Assembly (NCBI GenBank): GCA_963920665.1
Contig: OY987273.1
Span: 4,590,501 to 4,654,500, forward strand
DNA: 64,000 bases
Direction: 5' to 3'
From: Straminergon stramineum
Lineage: Eukaryota; Streptophyta; Bryopsida; Hypnales; Calliergonaceae
Made by a program: the position numbers and the translations under genes. Below, in pieces: positions 12,701 to 26,839 of the stretch. Every line of letters begins with the position of its first letter. Position 1 is the first letter of the stretch. The notes under the pieces were generated by a model. It searched no databases, was not told the DNA's origin, and saw only the letters and a list, made by a program, of their open reading frames with translations.

Positions 12701-13750
12701 ACTATATCACTACAAGGAACCCATGTTTAGTAGAAAGGTTTTTGTGATGTACATTTGCTTCTATGTCAACGACATGAATTATAACAAGACAGAACTCCTG
12801 ATATTAAATACAAGCACACGGAGATCACAGAATTCATTGTCAAAACCATGGGCTTCAAACAATCCATAAGAAACATGCTATTCAGGGTTGAATGAACCTC
12901 ATCTCCATCTGATTCGCACGACGAAGCCATACGAATTATCGGTCAGACGAAATACACCAGTAAGAGATGGAAGTCCATTGTAGAATACATCCCCAACATC
13001 GTAGACTGGAACATACACTCCACTCCCATGTCGCAATATAGAGAAAGACCCTACGTAATTAGCATTACAATGTGCGGGTTGAATGAAACCAACTCTAACT
13101 ATGGAAAATACATGTCAAAAGCATAACAAGAAAATCAAAGAACAAGAAAGACTTTCATATTCCATTCTTTCTAATAAATAGGAATCACATTGGCATCTTT
13201 CCATTCCACTATTCTAGTAGCAACCATTAGACTGGGTGCTCTGAACTAGGGGAAGGAGCCAATAATCACGGAATGCGGCAGGTCTAATTCTATCGACTTA
13301 CATTCTAGTAGGAGAAATTACATCTCGCAATTGAATCATGCATGATATTAGGAGTGTTCCATGTAAGCGGGCAAATTAGGGTCGCAAGGTCACCAAAACA
13401 TAAATGATTTCATCCACAACAATCAGCTCTCATAATAGCTTGCAGGGAGATCGGGGGGGCACTATCTTGGGGAATATAATTTCCAACTGTAACTATACCC
13501 CCGCCCTTTGACTTTGTATTCTAGAATATTGTCAGATTAGTCCACAAACATCGATATCCCTCACCAATGGATGCAGTTCAAAACGCGTGCTTTGAATTAC
13601 TCAATGAATGCTTGATAATCTCCTATCAATGGAAGTAATTTAGACCACAAGCTCTAGAATGTCCAAGGAGAGCATCCACATCTCTAATATGTCAACAATT
13701 CAAATCGCGTAGTTAGAACTATTCAATAATTGTATTCTCAATTCTGATCT
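12700..13750. other. No gene recognised (upstream of copy 3)
   Basis: Non-coding sequence between the copy-3 start and the palindrome array. It may contain a leader or first intron of copy 3. No motif is convincing. Confidence 0.4.
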
Positions 13751-13756
13751 ATAGAC

Positions 13757-14335
13757 AAAGTTTAGACCGCACGGTCTAAACTGTCTTAGGACTGTTCCAA
13801 AAAATCAAATCACTAGACATAGTCCAAACTACGCGATCTAAACAGATCCAAGACTAGATTAGAAAGTGAGATCTCTGGACATAGTTCAGACCGCGTGGTC
13901 TAAACTGATTAGAGACTACACCAAAAAATTAGATCTCTAGACACAATTTAAATCGCGTGGTCTAAACTGATCCAGGATTGCATTAGAAAAATAAAGCTGT
14001 GGACACAATTTAGACTGCGCAATCTAAACTGTTCCAAGATTGCATTAGAAAATTAGAGCTGTGGACACAGTTTAGACCGCATGGTCTAAACTGTTCCAAG
14101 ACTGCATTAGAAAAATAGAGCTAAGGACACAGTTTAGACCGTGCGGTTTGAACTATTTACAGAGATCTATGTTGCTCGACATATTTGACCACGCGGTTTA
14201 AACTGTTCAAGGACTGCATCGGCAACATGAATATCGGAAAACAATTCAAATCGCATAGTGAAAACTATATGGATAATTATTACGTCGAATTCTTCAAGTT
14301 CAAAAAATAGTTTAGACCGCATGGTCTAAACATTA
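13757..14335. repeat. Tandem palindrome array 1 (62-bp period)
   Basis: The unit is an inverted repeat with 10-bp arms GTTTAGACCG and CGGTCTAAAC around a 2-base centre. Copies lie near 13,760, 13,820, 13,883, 13,945, 14,007, 14,069, 14,131, 14,182 and 14,310. Six successive units from 13,820 to 14,131 are spaced almost exactly 62 bases, and the spacer (GGACACA...TTCCAAGACTGCATTAGAAAAAT) is also repeated. Variation keeps dyad symmetry. It is upstream of the minus-strand copy-3 gene, and the same palindrome recurs at 54.5-55.8 kb. Confidence 0.8.
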
Positions 14336-14349
14336 GATTCTGCGTCGAC

Positions 14350-16030
14350 ACTTGTGATGTGACAAACCTGTTGAAAGCAAGCTGAGAATGACTAGGAGGC
14401 AATCATTCTCAACCACTTTTACTAGCCAAAATAATTCAAAGCAAGCACTTTCACCTGTGCACATATACAACATCCGTCACTAATTCCTGCAATGGTTCAA
14501 ACCATCAGGTATGAATTTTGTTGTCATTGCATTTGTCATTGTCACAAGCTAGCAATTTTACTTGGGAAATTCCATGATTGCAATTCTATGATGTGACCCA
14601 ACATTTGCAATAAGCTAAAATTAATGGAGACAAAGATCAACCTAATTACCATAAACTATGATCGCCGGAATATCATTCGTATAGGTTATTTGTTATTCGG
14701 CAATCTAAATGGCAGTAGTGAAAGCTACGAATACGTACTACGACAATGGAGAATGCAAAATTGTATTGAGCTAGGAATGGAGGTGCATTGAGAAAGTTTT
14801 GAGCATGCATAACAATTCAATAGGAGAAGTTCAACTAAAAGAAAATTCACAATTCCCCAAAATTATGCAATTCAATGTTTCAGAGTACTACAATTTGCAA
14901 TTTAACGATTAACACTTTCAACTATTCCTAGACTTCGTCGTGAAGCAATTTATCTATTCACCTATTTTGAATTGACAAACCACTCTATTCATACTGCAAC
15001 AATTCAAGAACCTACCCTTCCAACATTGCATGAATCGACGAATTCACAATGCTGCGATTGAGCATTCTGACATTTCTACAATTTCGACTGCAAAATTTCA
15101 CCATTTCAACAAGTACGCATTCCAAAACCTTTGTATTCAACCTTTCAGTCACATACACTAAAGAAATTGACAATCATGCATTTCAACTTAAATGAGTGAA
15201 TTTTCGAAGACAGTAGTGAACCCTATTTCTTTGAAGTAGAGTAGACATCCTCACTTGAAAATGAAGATCCCAACCCTGGCGTGACACCTATCGTACCTTA
15301 AGTGAAAGCACATCTACTCTGTGAAGCTCTTCATCGCTCACGGCCTCCGATGAGCAACCAAATGCAGCGAACAAGTATTGGAATGATCGACGTGTGTAGC
15401 GTGGAGAAGCACAAGGAGAAAGTGGGACTCAAACAGCAAAAGCAAGACGATATAGGTGAAAGAGAGACCCTCGCTGCCTAACGGGGCTTTGAATGTAGCT
15501 CTTATTGTGATGGCTAGTTGCGGCCGACGATGTCAGGCTTATTACTTCACACTTATAAGGCCCACAATCCAATGATGCGTCCTCTATAAACTTCATATCA
15601 AAATCGATTCATATATATTTTTTCAACTACCCAAAGCCATTTGTGACCTTATAGGAATTCACTTGAAATTGAAAAATAAAAATAAAAAATTCATTTCCAG
15701 AATTTTTATCAATTTTTTTTGGGAATTGTACAAATTCGCACTAGACATGTTAGAGAGTACACAGGAAGAGAAAACACAACAATGTCATTGATGGGTTCAA
15801 AGATTATAATGTTTGAACATGAGGGCATTAAAACTACGTAAGTGACTTCAAGTCTTTTAGTCTTCTTCACATGTGAAATTCTAACAGTCAACATAAAAAT
15901 ATGAGGGTAGCTAGCCTAATATACATAACCTTAGTCAAATTATGGCTTCTCAAAATGTACTTTACAATTTTGTGAAATGAATTTTAACTATCATTTCAAA
16001 TGTTGGAATATTTGAGAATCGCTTCCAAGA
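14350..16030. other. No gene recognised
   Basis: Non-coding sequence. The part at 15,280-15,560 is richer in G and C than its surroundings and could be a promoter or leader reading leftward towards copy 3; this is only inferred from its place. Confidence 0.35.
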
Positions 16031-16040
16031 GCCCCCAACA

Positions 16041-16279
16041 CTACACTAAATAGTGAAATTAGGTTGCCTTTACAATTAGATTGACTTAACAGACCCCCCA
16101 AAAGGTACTTTAGAAGCCATCAAAGTCAACAAAAATTTCAACATATATTTCCATTTCTATACATGAAGGTTCATGAGTTCCAATTACAACAACACCTAAT
16201 TCAAAAGTAGTCCATTCTTGTAATGCAATACTAAGTATTTATATAGTTTGAGGCAACCTAATTTCACTATTTAGTATAG
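16041..16279. mobile_element. MITE copy 1, about 235 bp with long inverted ends
   Basis: The ends are inverted repeats containing TAGTGAAATTAGGTTGCC on the left and GGCAACCTAATTTCACTA on the right, matching over about 28 bases with one mismatch. TA dinucleotides flank both ends (16,042-16,043 and 16,277-16,278), which fits a Tc1/mariner (Stowaway-like) origin. A diverged relative lies at 53,036-53,285. Confidence 0.7.
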
Positions 16280-16779
16280 AAAGTTAGGATTGCAATGGAC
16301 ATCCTAGCATAGAACCTTGAATATAAATAGTGCTCTCTATCATTTCTACAATTACGTCCTTCATGCTAATACTAGATGTCAAAAATAATTTGTTCAGACA
16401 TGTAAACTACTATAAGTCTATAACTAGATTAGGGTTTCTCTAATTTCAAAGTTTTGTGAAGATTTTTGTCAAAATCAACAAAATAGTGATCAGATCCACG
16501 TGACCAAAACAAGAGAAAAATTGAATTTTCTAGTAGTGTTTGCGGTTCAGGGTTTTTTAGTACTAGGAAGTATCCTAACTTAATTATGTAGAGATGAAAT
16601 TTCTATGGTCTATTTCCACTCTAGGCAAGCATGTACCTACCAAAGATCTCTTATAAAAATATTATTTTATGTCATGTACATTCATGCAAATAAGGCTCCC
16701 TAGCGTGCGCAATTGTGAACATTGAAAATGGTTCCAAGATCATTTTCTTTCTAAAATCTCTTCACCATTAAGTCTTCCC

Positions 16780-17060
16780 AACTGGCCAACTTTTTTGTTT
16801 TTCAAGAGAATTGTTTTTCCTATTTTTTACAAATTAAAAGTTAATGTGAAACTACCTATTTGCATGAGATTTTAGACTTTTCTAATTCTCCTACTTAAAG
16901 AATTTTTCTATGCTTTTCCTTCCTAGGGTACCTTCCTCTTAAAGGTGTATACATTGAACATATTTTTCATACTTTTTAAAAATTGTTTTTCTAATTATAC
17001 AGTACTCCTGAAAAAATCATGAAGACTAGGCAAAATGCTACAAAAAACAGATGGTGTTTC
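16780..17060 (+). repeat. Diverged dispersed repeat, copy 1
   Basis: It shares ordered blocks with 24,960-25,260, including CCTATTTTTTAC, GAGATTTTA, AAGAATTTTTCT, TTAAAGGTGTATACATTG and GTGTTTCTTGCAA. No ends, coding capacity or target duplication were found. Confidence 0.45.
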
Positions 17061-20000
17061 TTGCAATGACCCTCCGTTCCTATAATTATTAAAATGTACA
17101 AGCGATACACGAACTCATTATCCCTTGTAGATTTCATAATTGTAGGAATGGAATCTTAGACCCAACCTTTCACTTTTCATAAACTCTAACTTAGCTGAGA
17201 TCCTCACACTTGGTTGAAGGAACTCAAATTAGCTAGTAAAATACATTATTCTTTTGTTCTACTTAATGTGGTTAAAATCATGTTGAATCTCTGGAATTGA
17301 AATTCGTATGATCTGGAAAAATATAATCAATAAATACTTGGCGTTCACTCATGTTATTTTGTGAGAATTTTCATAATTTCATTGATCAAGGACATCCAGC
17401 TTAGCTTACAAATGATGCTACAGTCGCCTGATTCAACTTCACTACTCTAAAACTTCTAGCATAGGTCTCCCTCTCTTAGTCTCTATTTCACCTCTCACCT
17501 TGAGTTGTAGACTCCTCTTTCCTTTCTGGCCTTTTTATGGTAGAATGTGGTTTCATTCAAACTTAACCCTGTAGTACTCGATTGACTAGTTTTGGGTTCA
17601 TTTGGGGACTTTTTGTTTGCTACTGTTCACAAAACATGTTATTTCAAAAAATCCAGGGAACAACGCAATTAGAGTATCTTCATATGCTCCAAACAAAACC
17701 AATTTCAAGAGAGTGCATGCAAAAAAGCATTAGCTATGCTTATCCAAACTTAAATGTCCCAAGTCTTTACAAGTGAAATATTATAAAGAAATACATATTT
17801 AATGTAAGGGATGACTACTTATATATGTGAAAAAACTAGATGGAAGGTTTTTGATTGATTTTAGGAGCAATTACTAATATTTATGCCCAATTGTGGTAGA
17901 TCATATGTAGTACCACTGTTGAAGGTTGTTTACAACATATTAATCTTTGAAGATTATTTACAAGCATGTGCATAGTTGGATCACTTTCATTTTTTGTTTG
18001 GTTCAAGTATTTGCCCTATAGAACCAATTGAGAGGATGTAGGTTTTCATTCTTAGAGCTTTCACAAAATTTCACTTTGTCAAAATTGTATTCAAAAATTG
18101 TGATCACCCCCCAAATCAACCACAGTCACTAAAGGGTTCAATTACTATGTGATCGAATCAACTAACTTGCATCGATCATAATCACCAACTCCAAGCCAAT
18201 TTCGAGTTAAGTGAATAGAATTTACCCTTATCTTTGTGGCACATGATTCTTTGTTTTGTAACTTTTACTTTTTTTGCACCTCTGCAAAAGCCTCATCATA
18301 CTGATATAAGTGCAGGTGTTCAGAAGTAGTTAGCAACACAAAATGTAGAATAGAAAAATTCAAAAAGTATTTTTTTAAATTGTTACTAAAAATTTCAATT
18401 TCAAAGAAATGGACTACTCTATATATTTTCTCAAGAATGTTTTCACCATAAATGCTCTAAAACTGCCATTTCTAGTACAAGTACTAGATTGGGGTGGAAT
18501 AAGAACTTTTTAAAACAAGAAATTGTAGGATCTTGTTGTATGTTGGTTTGAAAAGATGTAGAAAACAATGTGAAAACCCTTGAAAGTACATTGCACGTTG
18601 TTAGACACTGTCAACTTGGATAGACATCATTTTTTCCACCTTTTGAAATAGTATGCACATACAATTTAGAATGTCACCTTCGTATGATCAAATGTCCCAA
18701 ATAGTGTTGCTCACTCAAATTCATTCCTTAAGACAAGTTCACTACATGCTTCAAAAAATAGAGATGATTTCGAATTGTACAACATATAGAAAATAAATAG
18801 TAAGTAGAAAGAAATAGAGAATGATTCTAAATACAATTTTATTAAGACTTCAATTGTGCAATTGAACATGCCTATCCCAATGTTTGTAATGTAATGTTAT
18901 AATAAAAAATCTACACACACTTCTTTTTTAGTTCTTGAGTAATAAAAATGGCATATCATGCAATAATTTTTCAATTGTGTTATTGAAATTTACGAAAATT
19001 GTTCGGACTTCAGTGTACTCCTTGGGCACATGTTCTTTGAAAATTAAAAAAAAAAAAAGAATAATGATGGTGAGATGCCCCAAGTGGCTATATTCCCAAA
19101 ATATATAGTTAGGACATTAAGGAGTTAGCCACTCCCTCAAATTCCAGTGATAGTTCATGACATTGAAATTGTGCGGACTATTGTTGTTTCTAGACAATTT
19201 AGAAGTGACAATATTTGTGTTCACTATTGCCATTGTGATTTTTGGATTAACAAGTTTTCCATTTATTTTGAAAGCGTTGTATTGTACTTGCCCCTTTTTA
19301 AAAAATTCAATCTATGCAAGATAATTTCAGATATGTTATAGGCCTTCAATACCTTTGACAATTGGTATGCAAGTACAATACATACCACTTTATGTGATAG
19401 TCAAAATTTCCAAAGTTCAATATATAGGACCTAACTCTTTGTAAAATGGAGTCTAACTTTGTTGATTGTTTCTTAGAATTTTTGGGCATATAAATATGTG
19501 GCATTGCAAAACTCTGAAGATGGTGTGTTGTCCACTTCCATGCCCTGTCATTATCATAGGGATTGCAAAGAAGACATAGAAATGGAATAAGCCACTGACA
19601 AGGCATCAACTTCATGCGGCCCAACTTTTTGGATGCTATTTGGCATTATCCACAAAAAATTCTTTCATGTTATTTTGAACATTATAATCAAGCTATCTTG
19701 TGGTCAAATGATTACAATTTTTTTTACTCATTCATGTCAATGTCTAATACAATGTTTCTCTATTTAATTTCATATAACCACTTTCAAACTTGACAAATTT
19801 GTTTCATGTTCTACAAAGTGATTACTACGTAGAATTGTTCCAATAAAAATCACAAAATAAAATATATGATAATTTTTAGGGTTAGCCAACTTCCTGTATA
19901 ATAAGATATTTTTGAAGGATAAATTTTTTTAATATCTACACATTAGTGTTCATATATTAGTGACACTGTTAACATGAGGAAGATTATTTGGGAAATATAA

Positions 20001-23000
20001 TATTGAATAATACAATTCTAGTTTAGGGTTTAATTCAATCATTTCATTGCAACAAGATTGAGACACTTTGGGGCTTCTTCACATGCATGTACAATATTTT
20101 CATGAATTATTATTTAGGATGTTCGTAAATTATTAATAGCCTATTAAGGATACACTAGTCTTCTAGATTTCTACCATTATTGCAGGAATCCACTTCATTC
20201 CCAATCTCATCAAAGTTCATGAACGTATTCCGTTCCTCTTTCCATTTCTTCAACTCCACTATGCATTTAAGATGCATGGTCTTTGGAGCTAGGGTCACAA
20301 GTTCAGAGTTGGGAACTTGCACCGCAAAGATTAATATAAAGTAAATGATAAGAAACAACTTCCTCATGTCATGAGCAACAAGTAGAATCCCTCTCACAGA
20401 ATACTCTTGCACCAGTTTTGTAGAAAGTTTTTTTAAGCTCTTCAATGGTTGTGATTGCATTTGACTTTTTTGAAGTAACTTGCACTTTTTGCATGATTAT
20501 GCCTAATAGTTTTGCTTCTTTCTATAGCACTTCGTTGTTTAACTAGTGCACTTGTCAATTTATTATCTTGACTCTCTCTTGAATAGTTTCAGATTATTCA
20601 TCCATGACTTCTAATAATTTTCTTGTTGTACTATTGTATTCTAAGACTAAGGCAATCGATAATGAGGGTTTTTTTTCTAACAAAGCTATAAGGCCACATA
20701 CAAACATTGCACAACATTTAATAGACCCCTCACAACATCTACTACAACCAATTTTTAGTAAGCTAAGTTTTGAATAAGTTATCTTACATTCATGATTTTG
20801 AATTATTCGAACTATTGAAAATGACCTTATCCGATACCAGTTTCCCGTGTAGTCAATAGTGGTCTATTGCAACACACAACATCAAACGTGCGATAAGACT
20901 CACACCAAAACCATCAACGAAAACCTAAGATTGTATTGAAGAAGACAAGTCTGATGCACATGTACCAGAAAAAAAAATAATAACTACGACAAGCATTCAA
21001 TGTTTGATGATTGAAATTCCTTAGTAAATGTTATACGCAACATGATTTGAGTACTCTTTGATTGTCAATTCCGTCTATTTAATTTTTAAAGTAACATTGA
21101 TAAAGATTAAGTGCTTCTTCAAACACATGGAGGTAGTGACTTTCAGCTCTAAGGTAAATTATTGGTTTATTGGAGTTTAAACTAATGGCATGTGTGGTAA
21201 AGGTTTCATACTAACTCAATAACTTTAAATTCTATTGTATATGAATTCATTCATTAAATAACACATTTTCTTAGGTATGTTGTTGATTAGTCTATAGTGT
21301 AGTATTTATCCTACGATGATATTTAGAATTTTTTTGACAAATTTCCAAATCGTTTCTCGATGTATGCAAGTAAGAATCACATTGAGTTAAGTTGGACACC
21401 ATGCGTCCTACAATATCCTAATCCAGTACCGGTGCCCAACAACATGCAAGTATTATTTCTTTGATGGCACGAGTAGAAATTGAATCCCCAAAGTTGTGTC
21501 TTCCTTGAAAAAATCTTTGTCAAGATATGTGTTTTGTGATGCAAACTTAATCTTGAAATGATTAAAGATAGGTTTCAGTGATTTGTGATGTACAATATAT
21601 TTTTACAATGAATGCATTCGTAACAATAAACTTGAAGATATCATGTATTTTTAAATTGAGCATGCCATTTCAACACACTTTTGGAATGAATGATGTTTTC
21701 TTCATGATACATTTTTGCAGCATCAACATAACAAAATATTCAAAGGATTTTATTGTAGTGATGGACCCCAACTTCTCTCAAGCATGGCCATTGCTAACAA
21801 TTACTCCTAATAGATTTAGACACCCCCTTGAAGTTAAAGACATTTATCCATCTCAATATGAGAAACAAAATTAAAAAGAGTGACATTTTAAATCGTTCAG
21901 ATACTACGTTTTGAGTCATCAATATAATTAAAATAGAACAAATTCTTGTAGTTATTGCATTTAAAATGTACATATTTATAATTCATTATTGAAGCTCTAC
22001 TAGTCTATTGAATTAATAGGGATTCTAATATGCAATTGTAAAATAGTTTAGGGTGCATATCTATATTCAAAGTACGTTATTTTCATATCAATATGACTTT
22101 CAAAAGGTCTAAGAAAATTCAACCACTTCATTACTATCAAGGTAAAATTACTTATATACGTCTTAAATGTAATTTATGAATAAATTTCATAAAGAGTTAT
22201 GTAAAGGAAATGATGTAAATTGGTGTTGGAGGTTTAATTCATGTAAGCCAATCTAGATGACACGATGACCTATATAAAATTTGTAATACTTCTTTACATT
22301 GCTACCATTTCTCTCTTTCAAAATACGTGCTCCGCTTGATGCTTGATTATTACATGTGGGAAAAAACATGTAGTAAATAATATGTTAAATTTTTTTTTAA
22401 CTTAGCAAGGAGTTATTATTTGTACTTGCAAGTTGTAAGATATGATTGAATTTTAATTTTTATCTCAAGAAGTTGTTTGTTACCAATAGCAAAGACAACA
22501 AGACGTGTGGGCCTTAGACAATCTCCTTCAAAAAAATCTATTGAAGAGAATTGGATGTAATATAATTTTTATTTTAGGGAGTCCCATTCACCCAAGGCTT
22601 GTGGGAAGGTAACATGTTGTCCCAACTCACTAATAAAGTGTTAACGCAATTAATATGATTAAACAAAAAGAATGTGAAAGTATGCCGTAGGAATACTCTG
22701 AGCATCCAATCCTTGAGTCATACTAAGATCACTATAAGGCATAGTTAAAGGAATGGCATGCACATGTACCTAAGGGACCATTAAACTGTTGCAGTGAAAA
22801 TGAGTAAAGATAATGTAGCCTCTGGAAAGGCAAATGCACAATACTAATTTAGTTGAAATAATTAAATTTTTCAGGAAGTTGAGTACACATGAAGTTGATT
22901 CAGCTTAGAGAATTAGGTGTTTAATAAAAACTGAAATTTCATATCCTTTAAATCCATATATCATTTGATTTATAATCACTTAAGGATACACAGGACATAT

Positions 23001-24959
23001 TGTATGTTCTTTCCTTTAAGCAAAACAACTATAAATGTCTACAATAAAGAATTGAAAGTGAACTTAGAGCATGTAGATGTGGACTATTCCAAGGATCCAA
23101 GTAGTAAATGAAGTGATGGCATTAGCATAGAAATAGGAGAGGTAAAGAAAATAGAAATCAATTCGTTATTATTTATTTTTCTTTATATAGAAAAGAATGA
23201 ATACAATATCTAAAACAACAATTAAAAAGGTTTATACTACATTGAAAATACTAGATTATAATAAGAGAATTGTATATTTTATATTTTTAGTATGTTGCCC
23301 TCTCTTCAATGTTTCAGAAATTTGCAAATAAGAATTTTTTGGGATCAAAGGTGATAGGACCAACTAAAAATTGTGTTAGCACACTAAAATGCGCTTCCAA
23401 AAACCTAAAGTTCAAATGAAGAGCTATCAAACTTATTACACAATCCACCTTATAATTGTTGAAATGCAATTTTTTTTATAAATAGTAATTGCAATTAACT
23501 CTAGATCAACATTTGCATGTTTAAATTTTCGATGGTGAAAATCATGAAAACACTTACTCTTTCCATTGGGACCATTTTCAAAGCAAATGGATAAGTACAA
23601 TTTTTGAGATCTCAAATCAAGTGAAATTGGCAAGCTTCATTCTTCTAGTAAAATACATATATCCCTTTGAGGATCTCTCAAAAATCAAATATTTACTTTT
23701 TCAGTGAAAAATAAAAAAATTTCAATAGTTAACCCTTAAAATTGCCCCTAAAAAATTTTAAACTAGTTATAGGAATATAACTGCCCATCCCAAAACAAGC
23801 CTAAAATTTCATATCAACTATATTTGGTCAATTGGGTAGTTAGGGGTTAATCAAAATCAAATGATTCAAAGCTTTCTATGTATGTATAAATCTAGTAAAC
23901 CAATTTTGACTTTTTTTCTTATGAAAAAAATGATTTTCTTCTAATCTAACTAGACTACCTATTCTAGAAAAAAGCTACATATTATATACAATAACTTTTT
24001 AACCTTACAGTTAAAAGTTGTGAAAATTGTTGGGCCTTAGAGAAAAAACTTGTCCACATGTTGTGTGAAAATTTCAAAGAAAAATAGAAATTCCATTTGT
24101 AGTGAGGTTGGTGAGTTGCCTACAATCACTATATTGCCAAATTAAAATGCAACTTGGTTGTTTAGGGGTTAATAGTCTTTATCTCTAAACATTGAAAACA
24201 GTTGTATAGGTGCAACAATGTAGACTATCAAGTGGTGTAGCCTTGTTCCATCTATAGTTTGTTTGTTGGTAGTATGGTCATATGCATTTTGGATGTGTCA
24301 ATTTTTAGAAACTATATACTTTCATACGTGTTTTATATTTATATTCATAAGCATATTCATAGGATGTTTTTTCATATAGTAGTTATATACTAAGTAGTTG
24401 ACTTATTGAAAGCAAATAATGGTTTGTCAAATATCGGGGACAAAGAGCCCCTATGTATGAAGTATTTTAGGCCATGTATTAGCCTTGCCATTGGAATGGA
24501 CTTAAAGCTTTTGACATTGAAGCAATAAAAATGGATGCTTGAAAATTAATAATTGACAATGATTGATCAATAAAAATGTGGTGGAAGAATGCACCTACAA
24601 TTTTGCCAATTGAAGGTGGGGGTTAGGAAGGGATTTAATGATGAAACAAATCCAAAACAATTTATGTTGAAGGTAATTGTACTTGAGGTAGCCTCAAAAA
24701 AATTCTTTTGTCCAAAAATAGCCTTCAATTTTTTTGTCACACTTGTCAATTTGATGGGTTATTACTTAGTACCCCTCCCCCCCCAAAATGAATTTGAAGC
24801 TAAAGTTTAGAGTAGATAGTCTTTTAGTAGACTTATGGCTATAATTGTCCAAAGGAAATTTTTAAAATAATTAATTGTATGTTGTATGAAAGTCTAAAAA
24901 TTGAATTTTTTTTCCATTTCAGAACATGTAAAATATTATTATGGTAGTTCTTTTGGTGA

Positions 24960-25260
24960 ATGACCAGCTGGCCATCTCTGTAGAGTTGTTACAAATGGAC
25001 AATTTTTTTCCTATTTTTTACCCAATAAACACTAAACATCGAGGTATCTATTTTCTTGAGATTTTACACTTTTTGTATTCTCCTATTGAAAGAATTTTTC
25101 TGCACTCAACCTTCTAAGGGTAAAATCTTCTTAAAGGTGTATACATTGGCCACATTTTTAAAATAATTTTAAAATAATTTTTCTATTTTATTGCAAAATA
25201 CTAAGGATGAGTATTGCGATAAGTCAACAAAATCAGCAAGTGTTTCTTGCAAATCATCCA
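24960..25260 (+). repeat. Diverged dispersed repeat, copy 2
   Basis: Partner of 16,780-17,060, same orientation. The shared blocks keep order and spacing, so common descent is likely, but the family is not identified. Confidence 0.45.
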
Positions 25261-25859
25261 ATGATCTAACCTTGATACTCTTTTATGGATTTCTCATGCT
25301 CTTCTCATTCCTTAACCCTTGAATGCCGGGTTGGTGACTGTGGAAATGAGCCATTTTAGAACTATGTGACATCATCCACTTTAGAAAAACCAAAAATATT
25401 CATTGGGAGTCAAACTATTGTAGAAGATCTTCCCTTTCCACTTCTCATTCCGAGGATGAATAGTTGTAATTCTATCCTAGAGAAGAAAATTCCTTGTCAT
25501 TCATCGGACAAAAAATGTTCATCGCATCGTTTAGGGGTTAAGTATCTTGAGATCACACACATGCTTCTTTAGCTTTCAAACTAGCTTTTGCACAAAGTGC
25601 TAAATGTCTGCAGTGAGCTGACTAAGATTTAGACTGCATGCAATAATTTCAAACCAATATTGCTCAAATCCCTTTGGAACAAAAAGTTCTTAAATCTATG
25701 TAAGATTTTGAATATGCATGCAACCTTCAAATAACTATCAAAAATTGCAGAAAGGATTCGCAAGAAAAATGCCAAGGAGGGTGGGTTTAGGAATAGCATA
25801 TGAAGTAGAGACTTGATTGTAAAAAGGACCAAAGGGCTGACGGCCTGGCGGTTGCCTCA

Positions 25860-26834
25860 TTAACCCCTCACTGCTGCAGGCCTAAACGGCTCCAAAAACA
25901 ACATTCCTTTTGAAGTGTTACAAATATAAATTTTAATAAGTTATAGAGATCTCGATTGTACAATCTTGTAGTGCACTTGTTGTAGATGGCTTGCAACAAC
26001 TTTGGTGTCATTTGACTGCATAGATTGAAAGATTATAATGTTTTAGTGTTGAAAAAGGATGCTGAAATTTTCCCAAAAACACATTTGGAGGCAAAATTCG
26101 GTTTCTAAATCTACTCAAATGAAGAAACTTTAAACTAATAAGTGATTCAAAATCAGCATACAAACACATTGATGAAAAAAAATATCATTTAATTGACAAA
26201 TTGTGTTTGCAAAATGGATTTGAAATGTCAAAAAACAGCAAGAAAAGTTGTAAAAAACACATCAAAAACTGAACCCCCTCCTACTAAAATGCTTCTCAGT
26301 CACTCATAACTTCTTAGATGGATATGAAATTTTGTACACACAAACTAGACAAGTATGCGCAACTTTTCCAAAAATATTATTGGAAACAAACATTGCATGA
26401 AGAAGAAACAAGCCACCGAAGTTCACTCTAATTCAAAAATGTTGGGATTTTGAACTTTGAATTGCTTCCAAACATTCAAAACAACTTTGATTGGCATGAA
26501 AATTCTACCACAATAACTAAACTTCAAGGGAAACAAAACTTAACAAATTTGATTGAAAACGAACATTGGATGAAGGAGAAACAAGCCCCTGAAGTTGCAG
26601 CCATCAAATATTCAAATGCAGTTTGGTGAACTTGAATTGCACTTGTGAACTTTGATTGGCTTCCAAAAATTCAGTACATCTTGGATTGATTTGAAAATTT
26701 TACCACACAAACTAGAAGAGAGAGTGCAACTCTTACAACAAATTTTATTGGATTCAGACATTTGATGCAAAAGTTACAAGACTTTGAATTTGACTTGAGG
26801 ACACTTTCCATCCCCTAGGGCGGTGAGGGATTAA
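25860..26834. mobile_element. TTAA-flanked non-autonomous element, family 2
   Basis: TTAA occurs at both edges (25,860-25,863 and 26,831-26,834). The left end reads CCCCTCACTGC and the right end, on the other strand, TCCCTCACCGC. This fits a piggyBac-like pattern (TTAA target, CCC-type ends), with no coding frame inside. The inverted ends are short and imperfect. Confidence 0.5.
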
Positions 26835-26839
26835 ACCAT

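Larger units (their letters stand above)
16280..25850. other. No gene recognised; old dispersed repeats
   Basis: Long AT-rich non-coding stretch. All ORFs here are short and without recognisable motifs. About 16,780-17,060 resembles 24,960-25,260 (shared CCTATTTTTTAC, GAGATTTTA, AAGGTGTATACATTG, GTGTTTCTTGCAA landmarks in the same order), so an old repeat family is present. A weak TTAA-flanked candidate at 23,729-24,172 is discussed among the rejected items. Confidence 0.5.

Noticed and set aside
20155..20460. 101-codon minus-strand ORF
   Set aside because: Isolated in AT-rich non-coding DNA with no motif; likely chance.
23729..24172. Possible small TTAA-flanked element
   Set aside because: Only CCCTTAAA versus CCCCTAAA at the ends, and the interior does not match family 1 or 2; may be chance in AT-rich DNA.
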